Positions 1 through 7,788 of a stretch of DNA of 13,351 nucleotides are shown here, piece by piece. The DNA comes from Erysipelotrichaceae bacterium (lineage in GTDB: Bacteria > Bacillota_I > Bacilli_A > Erysipelotrichales > Erysipelotrichaceae). The stretch is from the NCBI GenBank assembly GCA_003510215.1, contig DOKQ01000176.1, forward strand, positions 1-13,351. Direction: 5' to 3'. A program made the position numbers and the translations under genes. The first letter of the stretch is position 1. Every line of letters begins with the position of its first letter. The notes beneath the pieces were generated by a model. That model made no database searches and was not told the DNA's origin. It saw only the letters and a list, made by a program, of their open reading frames with translations.

Positions 1-917
1 TCTTCTTCACGATAAGCTCTAACACAATGATCAGACAAATATCCACCACCATATTGACCTAATACCATGTGGGATGACACTTCATCCTCCGACAAAAACC
101 GTAGCGAATCCAACACTTTCACCTGTTCGCTTTGAATATCTTCAGCTGAAAATGACTTGGGTTTATCCATTGCCACAATGCTCAGCACCTGAAACAGATG
201 ATTCTGCACCATATCTTTGAGTGCACCTGTGTGATCATAGTAATTTCCACGGTTTTCAACACCCACTGTTTCCAGTGCAGAAATTTGGATATTATCAATC
301 TGTTCATAGTTCCAGATACCTTCAAAAAGAGCATTATTAAATCGGATGGACAGGATATTCTGAATCATTTCCTTGCCGAGGTAATGATCAATTCGGTAAA
401 TGTCATCTGAGCCAAATGCCTTTGCGAGATCTTCATGCAATGCCATAGCAGATTCTATATTATGCCCAAATGGTTTTTCAATCATGACCTGATGAATATG
501 GTCATTTTCAACCATCTTTGCTTCTTTTAAGTGATTGGAAATCACCGAGAAGAATTCAGGTGCGACCGCGAGGTAATATAAACGTTGCTGATTCGATGGA
601 AATTTATTGTAAAATTTATTAAGTATTTCATATTGATCAAGTTTCATAAAATCCATTTGAAGATAGGTAATATGAGATGTTAACTCATTGAATGTCTCTT
701 CCTTGAATGGTAATCGCGAAAACTGAGTGACCCATGGACGAACTAACTCCATATATGCATCTTTTGTGTATTCTCTTCGTCCGATAATGACAAGTTCAAA
801 ATCCTCGGACAACTTATCCAAGGCTCTTAAATTATAGAAGGCAGGAATCAGTTTTCGATAAGTTAAATCACCTGTACCTCCAAAGATTGTAAAAATCTTC
901 TTTTTACCATTGTTCAT
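1..917 (-). CDS. zwf: Glucose-6-phosphate dehydrogenase, 3' end outside the window
   Basis: Oxidises glucose 6-phosphate to 6-phosphogluconolactone with NAD(P)+, the first step of the oxidative pentose phosphate pathway, in the cytosol. The window holds the first 305 codons; the family is usually about 490 residues, so the C-terminal third lies beyond base 1. The N-terminal nucleotide-binding loop reads IFGGTGDLTYRKL (residues 11-23). EKPFG is at 147-151, the substrate-binding RIDHYLGKE motif is at 175-183, and NHLFQVL follows with His240, the expected catalytic base. The ATG at 917 lies inside the 3' end of gnd, overlapping it by 14 bases, with a GAGGG-like ribosome site inside gnd, so translational coupling is likely. 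No 6-phosphogluconolactonase gene lies between the two; it must be elsewhere. The identification is firm. Confidence 0.96.
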   Translation of the reverse strand, partial: MNNGKKKIFTIFGGTGDLTYRKLIPAFYNLRALDKLSEDFELVIIGRREYTKDAYMELVRPWVTQFSRLPFKEETFNELTSHITYLQMDFMKLDQYEILNKFYNKFPSNQQRLYYLAVAPEFFSVISNHLKEAKMVENDHIHQVMIEKPFGHNIESAMALHEDLAKAFGSDDIYRIDHYLGKEMIQNILSIRFNNALFEGIWNYEQIDNIQISALETVGVENRGNYYDHTGALKDMVQNHLFQVLSIVAMDKPKSFSAEDIQSEQVKVLDSLRFLSEDEVSSHMVLGQYGGGYLSDHCVRAYREE

Positions 918-2307
918 GGAACCAACCCTCTTTGTCCACCCGTTCAAATGTATGTGCTCCAAAGAAATCCCGTTGCGCCTGAATCAGATTGGCAGGTGAA
1001 TACTCTGTGGTGAATCCATCGAAATATGCAAGTGCATTCGCGAAAGCACTTGTGGAAACACCGTTGCTCATCGCAGCAATGACCACCTGACGTAATGAAG
1101 CCTGATAATCCTTAATCGTTTGAGAAAAGGATGGGTCAAAAAGCAAATGCTTAAGCTGCGGATTCTCCTTGTAAGCTTGAGCGATTTTGTTTAAAAATGC
1201 GGCGCGAATGATACATCCGCCACGCCACCCTTTGGCAATTTGCTCAAAATCAAGGGTCCATCCATAACTTTTAGCAGCCTTTGACAATAAGTCAAAACCT
1301 TGGGCATAGGCAATAAGCTTGGAAGCATACAGTGCCTGGCGAACCTGTTCAATAAAGAGGTCAGTCACTTCACTGCAATCCATAGGCGGTTTACTTGCCG
1401 CAAACAATTTGGAAGCTTCCACACGTTGCTCCTTCATTTCAGACATAAATCGTCCATATACTGCGGAGGTAAGTACAGATGCATCTATATTCAGATCCAG
1501 CGATTCTTGAGCTGTCCACTTACCCGTACCTTTTTGTCGAGCCACATCTAGAATCACATCCACAAGATGCTTGCCTGTTTCTTTGTCTTTGACCTTAAGA
1601 ATTTTAGCAGTAATCTCAATGAGGTAACTATCCAACTCCCCTTGATTCCATGTTTCGAATATTTCCTGGATTTTCTCATTGGATAATCCACCTACTTTTC
1701 TAAGCAAATCATACGCTTCCGCAATCAGTTGCATATCACCATATTCAATTCCGTTATGAACCATCTTGACATAGTGACCAGATCCATCCTGACCAATATA
1801 TCCAACACAGGGTTCACCATAGGCTTTAGCAGAAATATCTTCCAGCATGTTTGAAACATGTGCGTAAACTTCTTTTTCTCCGGATGGCATAATCGCAGGT
1901 CCAAAACGAGCCCCTTCTTCACCGCCAGAAATACCTACACCTAAAAATTCAATGCCTTTTTCCTTTAATGCAGTGTAACGACGAATTGTATCCTGATAAA
2001 AGGAGTTTCCCCCATCCATGATGATATCGCCTTGCTCTAACCACGGAACAAGTGCATCTATGGTCTGATCCACCGGATTGCCCGCTTTCACCATAATCAT
2101 TATTTTTCGAGGCTGTTCTAACTGACTTACAAGTTCTTCAAGTGTACTTGCCTTCACAAGGTTCATTTCTTTGTTTTCTTTTATAACTTCATCACTGACG
2201 GATACAGTACGATTATAGATCGAAACACGATATCCATGATCCGCAAAATTCAATGCTAGGTTTTTACCCATAACGGCCATACCAATGACACCTATCTGAC
2301 TTTTCAT
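904..2307 (-). CDS. gnd: 6-phosphogluconate dehydrogenase, decarboxylating
   Basis: Oxidatively decarboxylates 6-phosphogluconate to ribulose 5-phosphate, forming NADPH in the oxidative pentose phosphate pathway. The 467-residue product is full length for the family (about 470). The N-terminal Rossmann fold starts IGVIGMAVMG (residues 5-14), and NRT at 32-34 is the usual NADP-binding turn. MDGGNSFYQDT lies at 97-107 and GISGGEEGARFGP at 125-137. The catalytic stretch HYVKMVHNGIEYGDMQ gives Lys181, His184, Asn185 and Glu188. KGTGKW and the all-helical C-terminal dimerisation domain follow. The ATG is preceded by an AAGGT ribosome site about 6 bases away. The gene sits 68 bases after the MoaD-like gene and overlaps zwf at its 3' end, pairing the two dehydrogenases of the pathway. 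No clear promoter is visible in front of it, so it may be read through from the AOR promoter. Confidence 0.97.
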   Translation of the reverse strand: MKSQIGVIGMAVMGKNLALNFADHGYRVSIYNRTVSVSDEVIKENKEMNLVKASTLEELVSQLEQPRKIMIMVKAGNPVDQTIDALVPWLEQGDIIMDGGNSFYQDTIRRYTALKEKGIEFLGVGISGGEEGARFGPAIMPSGEKEVYAHVSNMLEDISAKAYGEPCVGYIGQDGSGHYVKMVHNGIEYGDMQLIAEAYDLLRKVGGLSNEKIQEIFETWNQGELDSYLIEITAKILKVKDKETGKHLVDVILDVARQKGTGKWTAQESLDLNIDASVLTSAVYGRFMSEMKEQRVEASKLFAASKPPMDCSEVTDLFIEQVRQALYASKLIAYAQGFDLLSKAAKSYGWTLDFEQIAKGWRGGCIIRAAFLNKIAQAYKENPQLKHLLFDPSFSQTIKDYQASLRQVVIAAMSNGVSTSAFANALAYFDGFTTEYSPANLIQAQRDFFGAHTFERVDKEGWFHEQW

Positions 2308-2334
2308 TTAATTACCTTCTTTCTAACACTATCA

Positions 2335-2362
2335 TTTTAAGATAAACCAACTTATTTTAAAA
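2335..2362. repeat. Imperfect 11-bp inverted repeat between the MoaD-like gene and gnd
   Basis: TTTTAAGATAA (2335-2345) and TTATTTTAAAA (2352-2362) face each other across the 6-base loop ACCAAC with one mismatch. It lies in the 68-base gap upstream of gnd. It is AT-rich and lacks a clear U-tail, so it is not a good intrinsic terminator. It could be an operator, an RNA processing site or a chance AT palindrome. Confidence 0.4.
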
Positions 2363-2375
2363 GGTTTACGCAATA

Positions 2376-2612
2376 CTAACCGCCCGCGATGGGAATAATT
2401 AGACTGATTACATCATGGTCTTTTAACTTATACTGACCATCAACCTTCTCATAATTAACCACATACATTCTACCCCAACGAACAAGTGCATTTACCTGTA
2501 ATGTGGTGAGTAACTGTTTAACCGTAGTACCTTCGTTAATTTCAATATAGCCATCTTCATCCAGGGCATCCAGACGTTTAATGCCCATCCCAAGTACTCG
2601 AACCCGAATCAT
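2376..2612 (-). CDS. MoaD/ThiS-like ubiquitin-fold sulfur carrier
   Basis: A 78-residue small beta-grasp protein ending in PIAGG. The C-terminal Gly-Gly is what MoaD and ThiS carriers use: it is adenylated by an E1-like enzyme and converted to a thiocarboxylate that donates sulfur. Other family-like features are the N-terminal strand IRVRVLGMG, a threonine-rich turn followed by the helix TVKQLLTTL (about residues 29-37), and the DHDVISLIIPIAGG terminus. Its start overlaps the stop of the AOR gene (ATGA at 2609-2612), so it is translationally coupled to AOR. AOR enzymes carry a bis-molybdopterin tungsten cofactor whose dithiolene sulfurs come from MoaD, so a dedicated pterin-sulfur carrier is the simplest reading. 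It is too divergent for me to choose moaD over thiS, and a protein-modifier role cannot be excluded. No E1 partner is in the window. Confidence 0.85.
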   Translation of the reverse strand: MIRVRVLGMGIKRLDALDEDGYIEINEGTTVKQLLTTLQVNALVRWGRMYVVNYEKVDGQYKLKDHDVISLIIPIAGG

Positions 2613-4555
2613 AAATTCAAGGTGTTTAAGGTGGACTCAAGAGGAATCCCGTCAATAGAACATCCCAATGCTTCAAAATGCTTTTCAACCATTCCATTTA
2701 AATCGTAACTCTTTCCTCGATTTGGCCCTTCGCTTTGCGCAGGAACACCATACAATCTAGGATTCATTAAAAAGCTTTTTGGTTGAATGCCAGCTTCAAC
2801 ATTGAACTGCTGACGGGCAAGCGCAATGCGATGACCAATGATCATGTACTCATCTGCAGTCTTTTCCCATCCGGTCGCTGCATTAAGCCATTGGAAAAGT
2901 GGCCAATGGTCTAGTCCCATAATCATCGCAAAAAGACATCCACCACTGCCATCGACTACACTTTTAATGCACGTACTAGCCATGGATTTGAGTGCATTTT
3001 CTTCACTCACCTGATACTCATTCGAAAGTGGTGTCCCACTTTTAACTTTTGGCGCCCATGACACTTGTTCCCATAGTCTCATATAATTGTAATACTGACT
3101 TGAACCTATCGTATGTCGGCCAGGGGTAGGGTCTGCACTAAAATGAACTCCCAACTGCGGATCAAATCTTGGATCATGCATTCCCGGTTCCACATTGCCT
3201 GCGATCATGGCAAACTTCTGACTGTTAGGAATATGTCTTGTTGCTACGCCGACACCATCCCCAAAGATGTTTCCTATACCTTCTTTTCGAATCATTTTAT
3301 TTAGTAACACAGTAATAGCCTCTGTATTACCCCATGTACATTCAATCCCTTCCCAAAAGGATTCTTCCATCAGCTGATTCTGATAGCACTCCATGGCAAA
3401 CGCAATGGTGCTTCCTGCCGCAATGGTATCGATTCCCGCCCGATTACATAGATCGTTTAAATCATCAATGAGGTCAATATCATGGTTTAATAGTAATGCC
3501 CCAAATGAGTTGATGGTCTCATACTCAGGCTTATGACTTTCTTGTAATCGTTCTGTTTTTATGATGGCTCCACATCCGATAACACAGGATGAACAATGAT
3601 ATTTCTTAACTTCCTTTCGTAATAATCGATCTGGATTTGCCTGTTTCATATATTCTTTGGAAATATCCCTGGCGCTACCACCCCAGTTTTTAACCGGATT
3701 ATCTCCCGCAAACATCAGCGCGGTATTCGCAAAGTTTGTTCCATACTTTTTCATAATCGGTGCACTCAGTATTCCATCCATCATATGTGCTTTTTTTGAT
3801 TTGGACATGATTTTACCAAACATTGGTAACATACTTCCCTTGACCACATGTGGAAGACTTAGTTTTCGAACTTTTTTGGAGTACTCACCGCTTAACTCGC
3901 CCATTTTTTTGCGATCAGCAACCTGCACTTTCTCATTCCCCCGTAGTACCACTGCTTTCAACTTCTTTTGCCCCATCACAAAACCAACACCACTGCGAGC
4001 TGCCATACGACCTCGATCATTGGAAATGGTTGCAATCAGACTTCCATTTTCTCCTGCCTGACCAATGGTAGCCACCACACATCTCTTTTTTGTTGAAAAT
4101 GCTTCAATTAACTTCTCTTCACTTTCGATAGCGTCCAATCCCCAATATAATGAAGCGTCCTCAATTCTTGGCCCCGTTTCATCGCAGACAAAGATGGATG
4201 GCTTCTCAAATTCACCTGTAAAAAAGATTCCATCATAGCCACATTGTTTAATCCCCAATGACAGAGTCCCTCCACAGTTTGCATCTCCCCAACCACCGGT
4301 AATCGGTGATTTACATACAGCCATCCATCGTCCGGTAACAACACTGCCGCTCCCCGTCAGTAACCCGCTGACAAACCCAAGCATATTATCTTTAGAAAAC
4401 GGATTTACTTGTGCAATTTTCTCACGACGAAGAATGGCAACCCCTAGACCAACACCACTTAAATAAGATTCATAAAAAGAAGGTTCAAGAATTTCTTCAG
4501 TAATTTCATGTGTACTACAGTTCACAAAGCAAATCTTTCCCATCGCAGCATTCAT
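2609..4555 (-). CDS. Aldehyde:ferredoxin oxidoreductase family protein (tungsten, Fe-S)
   Basis: AOR-family enzyme, predicted to interconvert aldehydes and carboxylic acids with ferredoxin, using a tungsten bis-pterin cofactor and one [4Fe-4S] cluster in the cytosol. The N-terminal domain begins MGKICFVNCS and continues through SPITGGWGDANCGG (83-96) and NDRGRMAARSGVGFVMG (179-195), typical pterin and phosphate contacts. The cluster ligands are Cys321, Cys324 and Cys328 (CSSCVIGC) with Cys540 (DGSGGC). The second pterin region is NDLCNRAGIDTIAAG (367-381). The length of 648 residues is slightly above the usual 600-630. I chose the ATG at 4555 because GTGAGGTGG lies 6 bases upstream and looks like the ribosome site. 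A GTG at 4570 would give 653 residues but is part of that site; an ATG at 4543 is also possible. The substrate cannot be read from sequence. The MoaD-like gene overlaps its stop codon. Confidence 0.94.
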   Translation of the reverse strand: MNAAMGKICFVNCSTHEITEEILEPSFYESYLSGVGLGVAILRREKIAQVNPFSKDNMLGFVSGLLTGSGSVVTGRWMAVCKSPITGGWGDANCGGTLSLGIKQCGYDGIFFTGEFEKPSIFVCDETGPRIEDASLYWGLDAIESEEKLIEAFSTKKRCVVATIGQAGENGSLIATISNDRGRMAARSGVGFVMGQKKLKAVVLRGNEKVQVADRKKMGELSGEYSKKVRKLSLPHVVKGSMLPMFGKIMSKSKKAHMMDGILSAPIMKKYGTNFANTALMFAGDNPVKNWGGSARDISKEYMKQANPDRLLRKEVKKYHCSSCVIGCGAIIKTERLQESHKPEYETINSFGALLLNHDIDLIDDLNDLCNRAGIDTIAAGSTIAFAMECYQNQLMEESFWEGIECTWGNTEAITVLLNKMIRKEGIGNIFGDGVGVATRHIPNSQKFAMIAGNVEPGMHDPRFDPQLGVHFSADPTPGRHTIGSSQYYNYMRLWEQVSWAPKVKSGTPLSNEYQVSEENALKSMASTCIKSVVDGSGGCLFAMIMGLDHWPLFQWLNAATGWEKTADEYMIIGHRIALARQQFNVEAGIQPKSFLMNPRLYGVPAQSEGPNRGKSYDLNGMVEKHFEALGCSIDGIPLESTLNTLNL

Positions 4556-4590
4556 GATTCGCCACCTCACTTTAGCTTATTTCTACCTTA

Positions 4591-4599
4591 AGTATATCA
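4591..4599 (-). promoter_or_regulatory. Putative extended -10 promoter for the AOR gene
   Basis: Reading the minus strand, TGATATACT matches an extended -10 element (TGn followed by TATACT). It lies 35 bases before the ATG at 4555 and after the terminator of the HAD gene. No good -35 box sits at 17 bases; a TTGACT lies too close (11 bases). It could drive AOR, the MoaD-like gene, gnd and zwf. Confidence 0.45.
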
Positions 4600-4611
4600 T
4601 CTTTTGAAGTC

Positions 4612-4637
4612 AAAAAAACCATGTGTTTTCACATGGT
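4612..4637 (-). terminator. Intrinsic terminator after the HAD phosphatase gene
   Basis: On the minus strand ACCATGTG, loop AAAA, CACATGGT forms a perfect 8-bp stem (4637-4618), followed directly by a run of seven T (4618-4612). It begins 5 bases after the HAD stop codon. It separates that gene from the AOR transcription unit. Confidence 0.88.
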
Positions 4638-4641
4638 CGAT

Positions 4642-5442
4642 TTAGAAATAGTATCGATTAAGCACGTGTGCAATGCCTTCATCATCGTTGCTTGAAGTGA
4701 TTTCATTCGCAATTTCCTTAACAGCATCTGTGGCATTTCCCATCGCTACCCCATATCCTGCAAACTCAATCATCTCTAGATCATTCCCTGCATCCCCAAA
4801 GGCGATGACATCCTTCCGCTCGATTCCCATTGTTTCACAGACAGCTTCAAGGGCATCGGCTTTGTTTATTCCTTTTGAGTTGCATTCAAGATAAAAAGGT
4901 GCTGAGATACTCAGTTCACATAATGAAGAAAAATGAATCCTTGCATCATCAAGCATCCGATTAATTTCCTGTGGATGTCCACTGAACAGAATCTTGTGGA
5001 TATCTTCTTCAATGAGGTTCATGTTATCCATCACAGTGATTGATAGATTGTTTCCCGAACTCTCATATTCAATGTTAAATCCATCAGCCTTAGAAGCATA
5101 CATGGTTTGATTTGTAGAGACATAGGCACTCACATCAAATCTCTTACAATATTCAAACAGTTGATTCGTCAAATTACGATCCATCGGTCGTGAAAGCAGC
5201 GTCTTATCATCATCCGCACGCGTAGTTTTAGCTCCGTTATATCCAACTAGGTAAACTGAGGATAACGGTATCTGAAGCATGGAGACAACCCGTTTTAGAC
5301 CTTGGGTCGGTCTGCCGGAGGCAATTGCAATCGAAGCCCCTTGACTCACTGCCTTCGAAATCGCTTCTTTGGTTTGTTCTGAAATCATTTTTTTCGATGT
5401 AAAGAGTGTTCCATCCACATCGAAGGCACATAGTTTAAACAT
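4642..5442 (-). CDS. Cof-type HAD-IIB family phosphatase
   Basis: Predicted cytosolic Mg-dependent hydrolase of phosphorylated small molecules such as sugar phosphates, phosphorylated cofactors or nucleotides; the substrate is not predictable. The 266-residue length is normal for the Cof/YbiV/YidA group. The four HAD motifs are visible: FDVDGT with nucleophile Asp8 and acid/base Asp10, Ser42 in AIASGR, Lys194 in GINKADAL, and GDAGND with Asp217 and Asp221. The C2-type cap occupies roughly residues 85-185. The terminal GVAMGNATDAVKEIAN stretch followed by NDDEGIAHVL is the standard Cof C-terminus. A GAGGT ribosome site lies about 6 bases before the ATG. The gene appears monocistronic, with a TATAAT box just upstream and a strong terminator just downstream. 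No neighbour points to a specific substrate. Confidence 0.93.
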   Translation of the reverse strand: MFKLCAFDVDGTLFTSKKMISEQTKEAISKAVSQGASIAIASGRPTQGLKRVVSMLQIPLSSVYLVGYNGAKTTRADDDKTLLSRPMDRNLTNQLFEYCKRFDVSAYVSTNQTMYASKADGFNIEYESSGNNLSITVMDNMNLIEEDIHKILFSGHPQEINRMLDDARIHFSSLCELSISAPFYLECNSKGINKADALEAVCETMGIERKDVIAFGDAGNDLEMIEFAGYGVAMGNATDAVKEIANEITSSNDDEGIAHVLNRYYF

Positions 5443-5465
5443 AGTTACCTCAACTTTCTATGTCT

Positions 5466-5471
5466 ATTATA
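5466..5471 (-). promoter_or_regulatory. Putative -10 box for the HAD phosphatase gene
   Basis: A perfect TATAAT on the minus strand lies 23 bases before the ATG at 5442 and just after the T-run of the preceding terminator. No convincing -35 hexamer is found at 16-18 bases, because that stretch is the terminator stem. The spacing to the start codon is compatible with a short leader. Confidence 0.45.
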
Positions 5472-5474
5472 TCG

Positions 5475-5502
5475 AAAAAAAGAGGTGAAGCGATCCCCTC
5501 TT
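5475..5502 (-). terminator. Intrinsic terminator after the DUF2177 gene
   Basis: On the minus strand AAGAGG and CCTCTT pair across an 11-base loop, within which GA/TC can add two more pairs after one mismatch. A run of seven T follows (5481-5475). It lies about 57 bases after the DUF2177 stop codon and would end the FakA-FakB/DUF2177 transcript. Confidence 0.75.
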
Positions 5503-5559
5503 GGTAATTTGGCACGTTGTTTTACAGTTTCAACATCTCCATATGCTTACATTTCTTCT

Positions 5560-5961
5560 TTAGAGGAAGAAGCGACTAATAATCAGATAGCTGATCACAC
5601 TGACAGAAGATGAAAGAACGGTGCCCCAAATCAAATCAATGATCGTAATGGTTATTGGCCAATCTTTCAATGTTGCAAGATTTGTCAAATCATAGGTAGC
5701 ATAGGTGACAAATCCAAAGAATGCACCCATGATGAATGCGTGCATCAGTGATTGCTTTTCAAGTGCTGGCTGAAGGACAAAAACCATGACCCCTATGATA
5801 AAGATAACATAGAAAAGCAATGCGGCAGCCCAGTTTACATTAGGCGACATGATAAATCCAAGATATTTTGCGTACAGATTTCTTGCCACAACCCCTAACC
5901 AGAAGATGTCAATGGCAAAGAAAACAACTAAAACTACTAAGAATTGTGTTAAGAATTTCAT
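5560..5961 (-). CDS. DUF2177 family four-helix membrane protein
   Basis: Small integral membrane protein of 133 residues with four hydrophobic segments at about residues 4-25, 43-63, 71-90 and 105-131. There is no separate signal peptide; the first segment acts as the anchor. I recognise the DUF2177 family by the N-terminal IDIFWLGV and the YDLTNLATLKDWP stretch (about 89-101) between the third and fourth helices. The biochemical function of the family is unknown. A strong AAGGAG site sits about 8 bases before the ATG. The gene starts only 23 bases after the stop of the FakA-FakB fusion gene and precedes a terminator, so the two are very likely cotranscribed. That hints at a membrane-lipid link, but this is inference from position only. 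Confidence 0.88.
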   Translation of the reverse strand: MKFLTQFLVVLVVFFAIDIFWLGVVARNLYAKYLGFIMSPNVNWAAALLFYVIFIIGVMVFVLQPALEKQSLMHAFIMGAFFGFVTYATYDLTNLATLKDWPITITIIDLIWGTVLSSSVSVISYLIISRFFL

Positions 5962-5984
5962 TTTGATACTCCTTTTATCTTCGA

Positions 5985-7763
5985 TTAAGATTGACTGTCT
6001 TTAATATAAGCAATGGCGAATGCTCCTTTACCTGCGTTCAACCCAACAATCGGTGAAATGGCTTCAATGTATGCTGGGTCTTTTCCGATGATCTCCTTGC
6101 ATTCCTTTTTAAAATCATTTAGATGCGCAATGTCATCTGAGTAAACCAAGCTATACGTCATGATTCCCTTTTCTCTCATATCATTGGAAACTTTCTTTAG
6201 AATTTGCTTTACCGCCTTCTTTTGAGACAGGGTTTTGGCAAAAATGGTACCCTTCCCTGTTTCATCGATGGAAATAACGGGTTTTAAGTCCAGTTTTGAA
6301 AGTATAATTCCTTGAACTTTCGACACCCTTCCACCGCGAATCATGTATTTCAAATCCTTGACACTCACATAGATATGCGTATTTTTGATGATCACTTCCA
6401 GCTTTTCTACGATTTCATCATGACTCAATCCCTGATTTCTAAGTTTTGCGGCTTCCATAACCACTAGACCCTGAGCAGCCGAATTCACTTTGGAGTCAAT
6501 CAGCGAAATTTTTTTCGTAACATTCAGACTATTGACATTACGAACAATATTATTAAATGTTCCACTCATTTTCGATGATACAAAGATACCGATGACTGAT
6601 TCTGCCTGTTCAATTAATCCTGTTAGATATCGTTCCAGATGTTCCTGTGTTGGTTGAGCTGAAGTCGGATTCATCCGATAGTCATCCAGGTGCTTATAGA
6701 AGTATTCTGGTGTCATTGTCACTTTATCAAGATAGACGGTTGAATCCACAATCAGATTGAGTGGAATCACAGTAATCTGTTCTCTCTCTGCAAACTCTTG
6801 AGGAAAGTCCGCAATGGAGTCCGTCACAATAACGATGGGTGATTTCCTGCGATGAAGCAGATTTGCCTGTAGCTGCATGTCATCCACCTTGGATGAAATA
6901 ACTGTTCCTTCAAAAACGAGCGTTGCCATAACCTTTTCAGGCTGTTTGGCATGGATATGTATTTGAACATACTCATCCCGTTTGCTTACAACCAGTGAAT
7001 CCCCGAAAGGTGTCATCAGCTTTGTAAAGTACTCTTTATCTTTTTCTGTTTGAACCAGAAACTGAGAACAGTATCTAAGTTCGCCTATGTCTGTGTTCGG
7101 TATGATTTCGACATGTTCTTCCATCGTTGCGGCTCTAAAGTGAGATTCATCGAGTATCCCTGTTTTAACATATTGATAGATTCCTTCAATAAAATATAGA
7201 AACCCCTTAGCACCTGCATCCACCACATTGTTATCCATGAGAACTTTTAATTTGAATTTAGTGTTATCTACTGTTTTCTTGGCATTTTCAATCGAACGCT
7301 CCAGCAGTGTTTCAAACTCTTCACTTACATGATTTTTTAAGTCCGATGACCATTCTTTCATGACTGTTAGGATCGTACCTTCTTTAGGTGATGAAACAGC
7401 TTCATATGCATATTTAACCGCATTTTGAGTAGCTAAAACGAATTCTTCCTGTGTCAGTTGTGTGCGACTTCCAATTTCGATTGCCAAACCATTTAGGTAC
7501 TGTGCAAAAATCATACCTGAATTTCCATAGGCATTTTCAATGGCAGCCTTCGCAATAGAAGACATCGTTGTGTTTGTGTGATCATCTTTTTGAGCTTTTT
7601 TTAGAATTGTTTTCATGGTGAGTGCCAGATTAGTTCCAGTATCACCATCTGCTACCGGAAATACGTTTATCTTGTTAAGACCATGCTCATTCACAATCAA
7701 ATTTCGTGCGCCCGAGACAATAAATGAATACAGTTTTGATCCGTCGATCGTATAGTTGTTCAT
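5985..7763 (-). CDS. DAK2-DegV fusion protein: FakA-like kinase joined to FakB-like fatty-acid carrier
   Basis: Predicted fatty-acid kinase in one 592-residue chain. Residues 1-200 form a DhaL/DAK2 ATP-binding domain: FPVADGDTGTN (35-45) carries the Mg-binding Asp39 and Asp41, NSGMIFAQYLNG is at 81-92 and VDAGAKGF at 181-188. Residues about 220-300 match the FakA middle domain, with Cys232 and His269/His271 (IHIHA) at the places expected for its metal site. From about 308 to the end is a DegV/EDD domain: VTDSIADFP (313-321), TSAQPT (367-372) and SSKMSGTFNN (396-405), which in FakB bind the acyl chain and head group. In Staphylococcus aureus FakA and FakB are separate proteins that phosphorylate exogenous fatty acids for phospholipid synthesis. 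The DAK2/DegV fusion is known in databases, but the phosphotransfer function here is inferred. The ribosome site is AAGGGGG, 5-6 bases before the ATG. Confidence 0.9.
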   Translation of the reverse strand: MNNYTIDGSKLYSFIVSGARNLIVNEHGLNKINVFPVADGDTGTNLALTMKTILKKAQKDDHTNTTMSSIAKAAIENAYGNSGMIFAQYLNGLAIEIGSRTQLTQEEFVLATQNAVKYAYEAVSSPKEGTILTVMKEWSSDLKNHVSEEFETLLERSIENAKKTVDNTKFKLKVLMDNNVVDAGAKGFLYFIEGIYQYVKTGILDESHFRAATMEEHVEIIPNTDIGELRYCSQFLVQTEKDKEYFTKLMTPFGDSLVVSKRDEYVQIHIHAKQPEKVMATLVFEGTVISSKVDDMQLQANLLHRRKSPIVIVTDSIADFPQEFAEREQITVIPLNLIVDSTVYLDKVTMTPEYFYKHLDDYRMNPTSAQPTQEHLERYLTGLIEQAESVIGIFVSSKMSGTFNNIVRNVNSLNVTKKISLIDSKVNSAAQGLVVMEAAKLRNQGLSHDEIVEKLEVIIKNTHIYVSVKDLKYMIRGGRVSKVQGIILSKLDLKPVISIDETGKGTIFAKTLSQKKAVKQILKKVSNDMREKGIMTYSLVYSDDIAHLNDFKKECKEIIGKDPAYIEAISPIVGLNAGKGAFAIAYIKDSQS

Positions 7764-7788
7764 GCTATACCCCCTTGTATGTAATCAC

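Noticed and set aside
2308..2375. A separate promoter for gnd, such as TAAAAT near 2334-2339.
   Set aside because: No acceptable -35 hexamer is found at 16-18 bases and the AT-rich palindrome there explains the TAAAAT match.
3657..4061. 134-codon plus-strand open frame inside the AOR gene.
   Set aside because: It is antisense to a well-conserved part of AOR including the NDRGRMAARSG motif, has no ribosome site and no recognisable protein features; it is a shadow frame.
4568..4570. GTG start for AOR, giving 653 residues.
   Set aside because: The GTG is part of the GTGAGGTGG ribosome site of the ATG at 4555, and the family normally begins just before the GKI motif.
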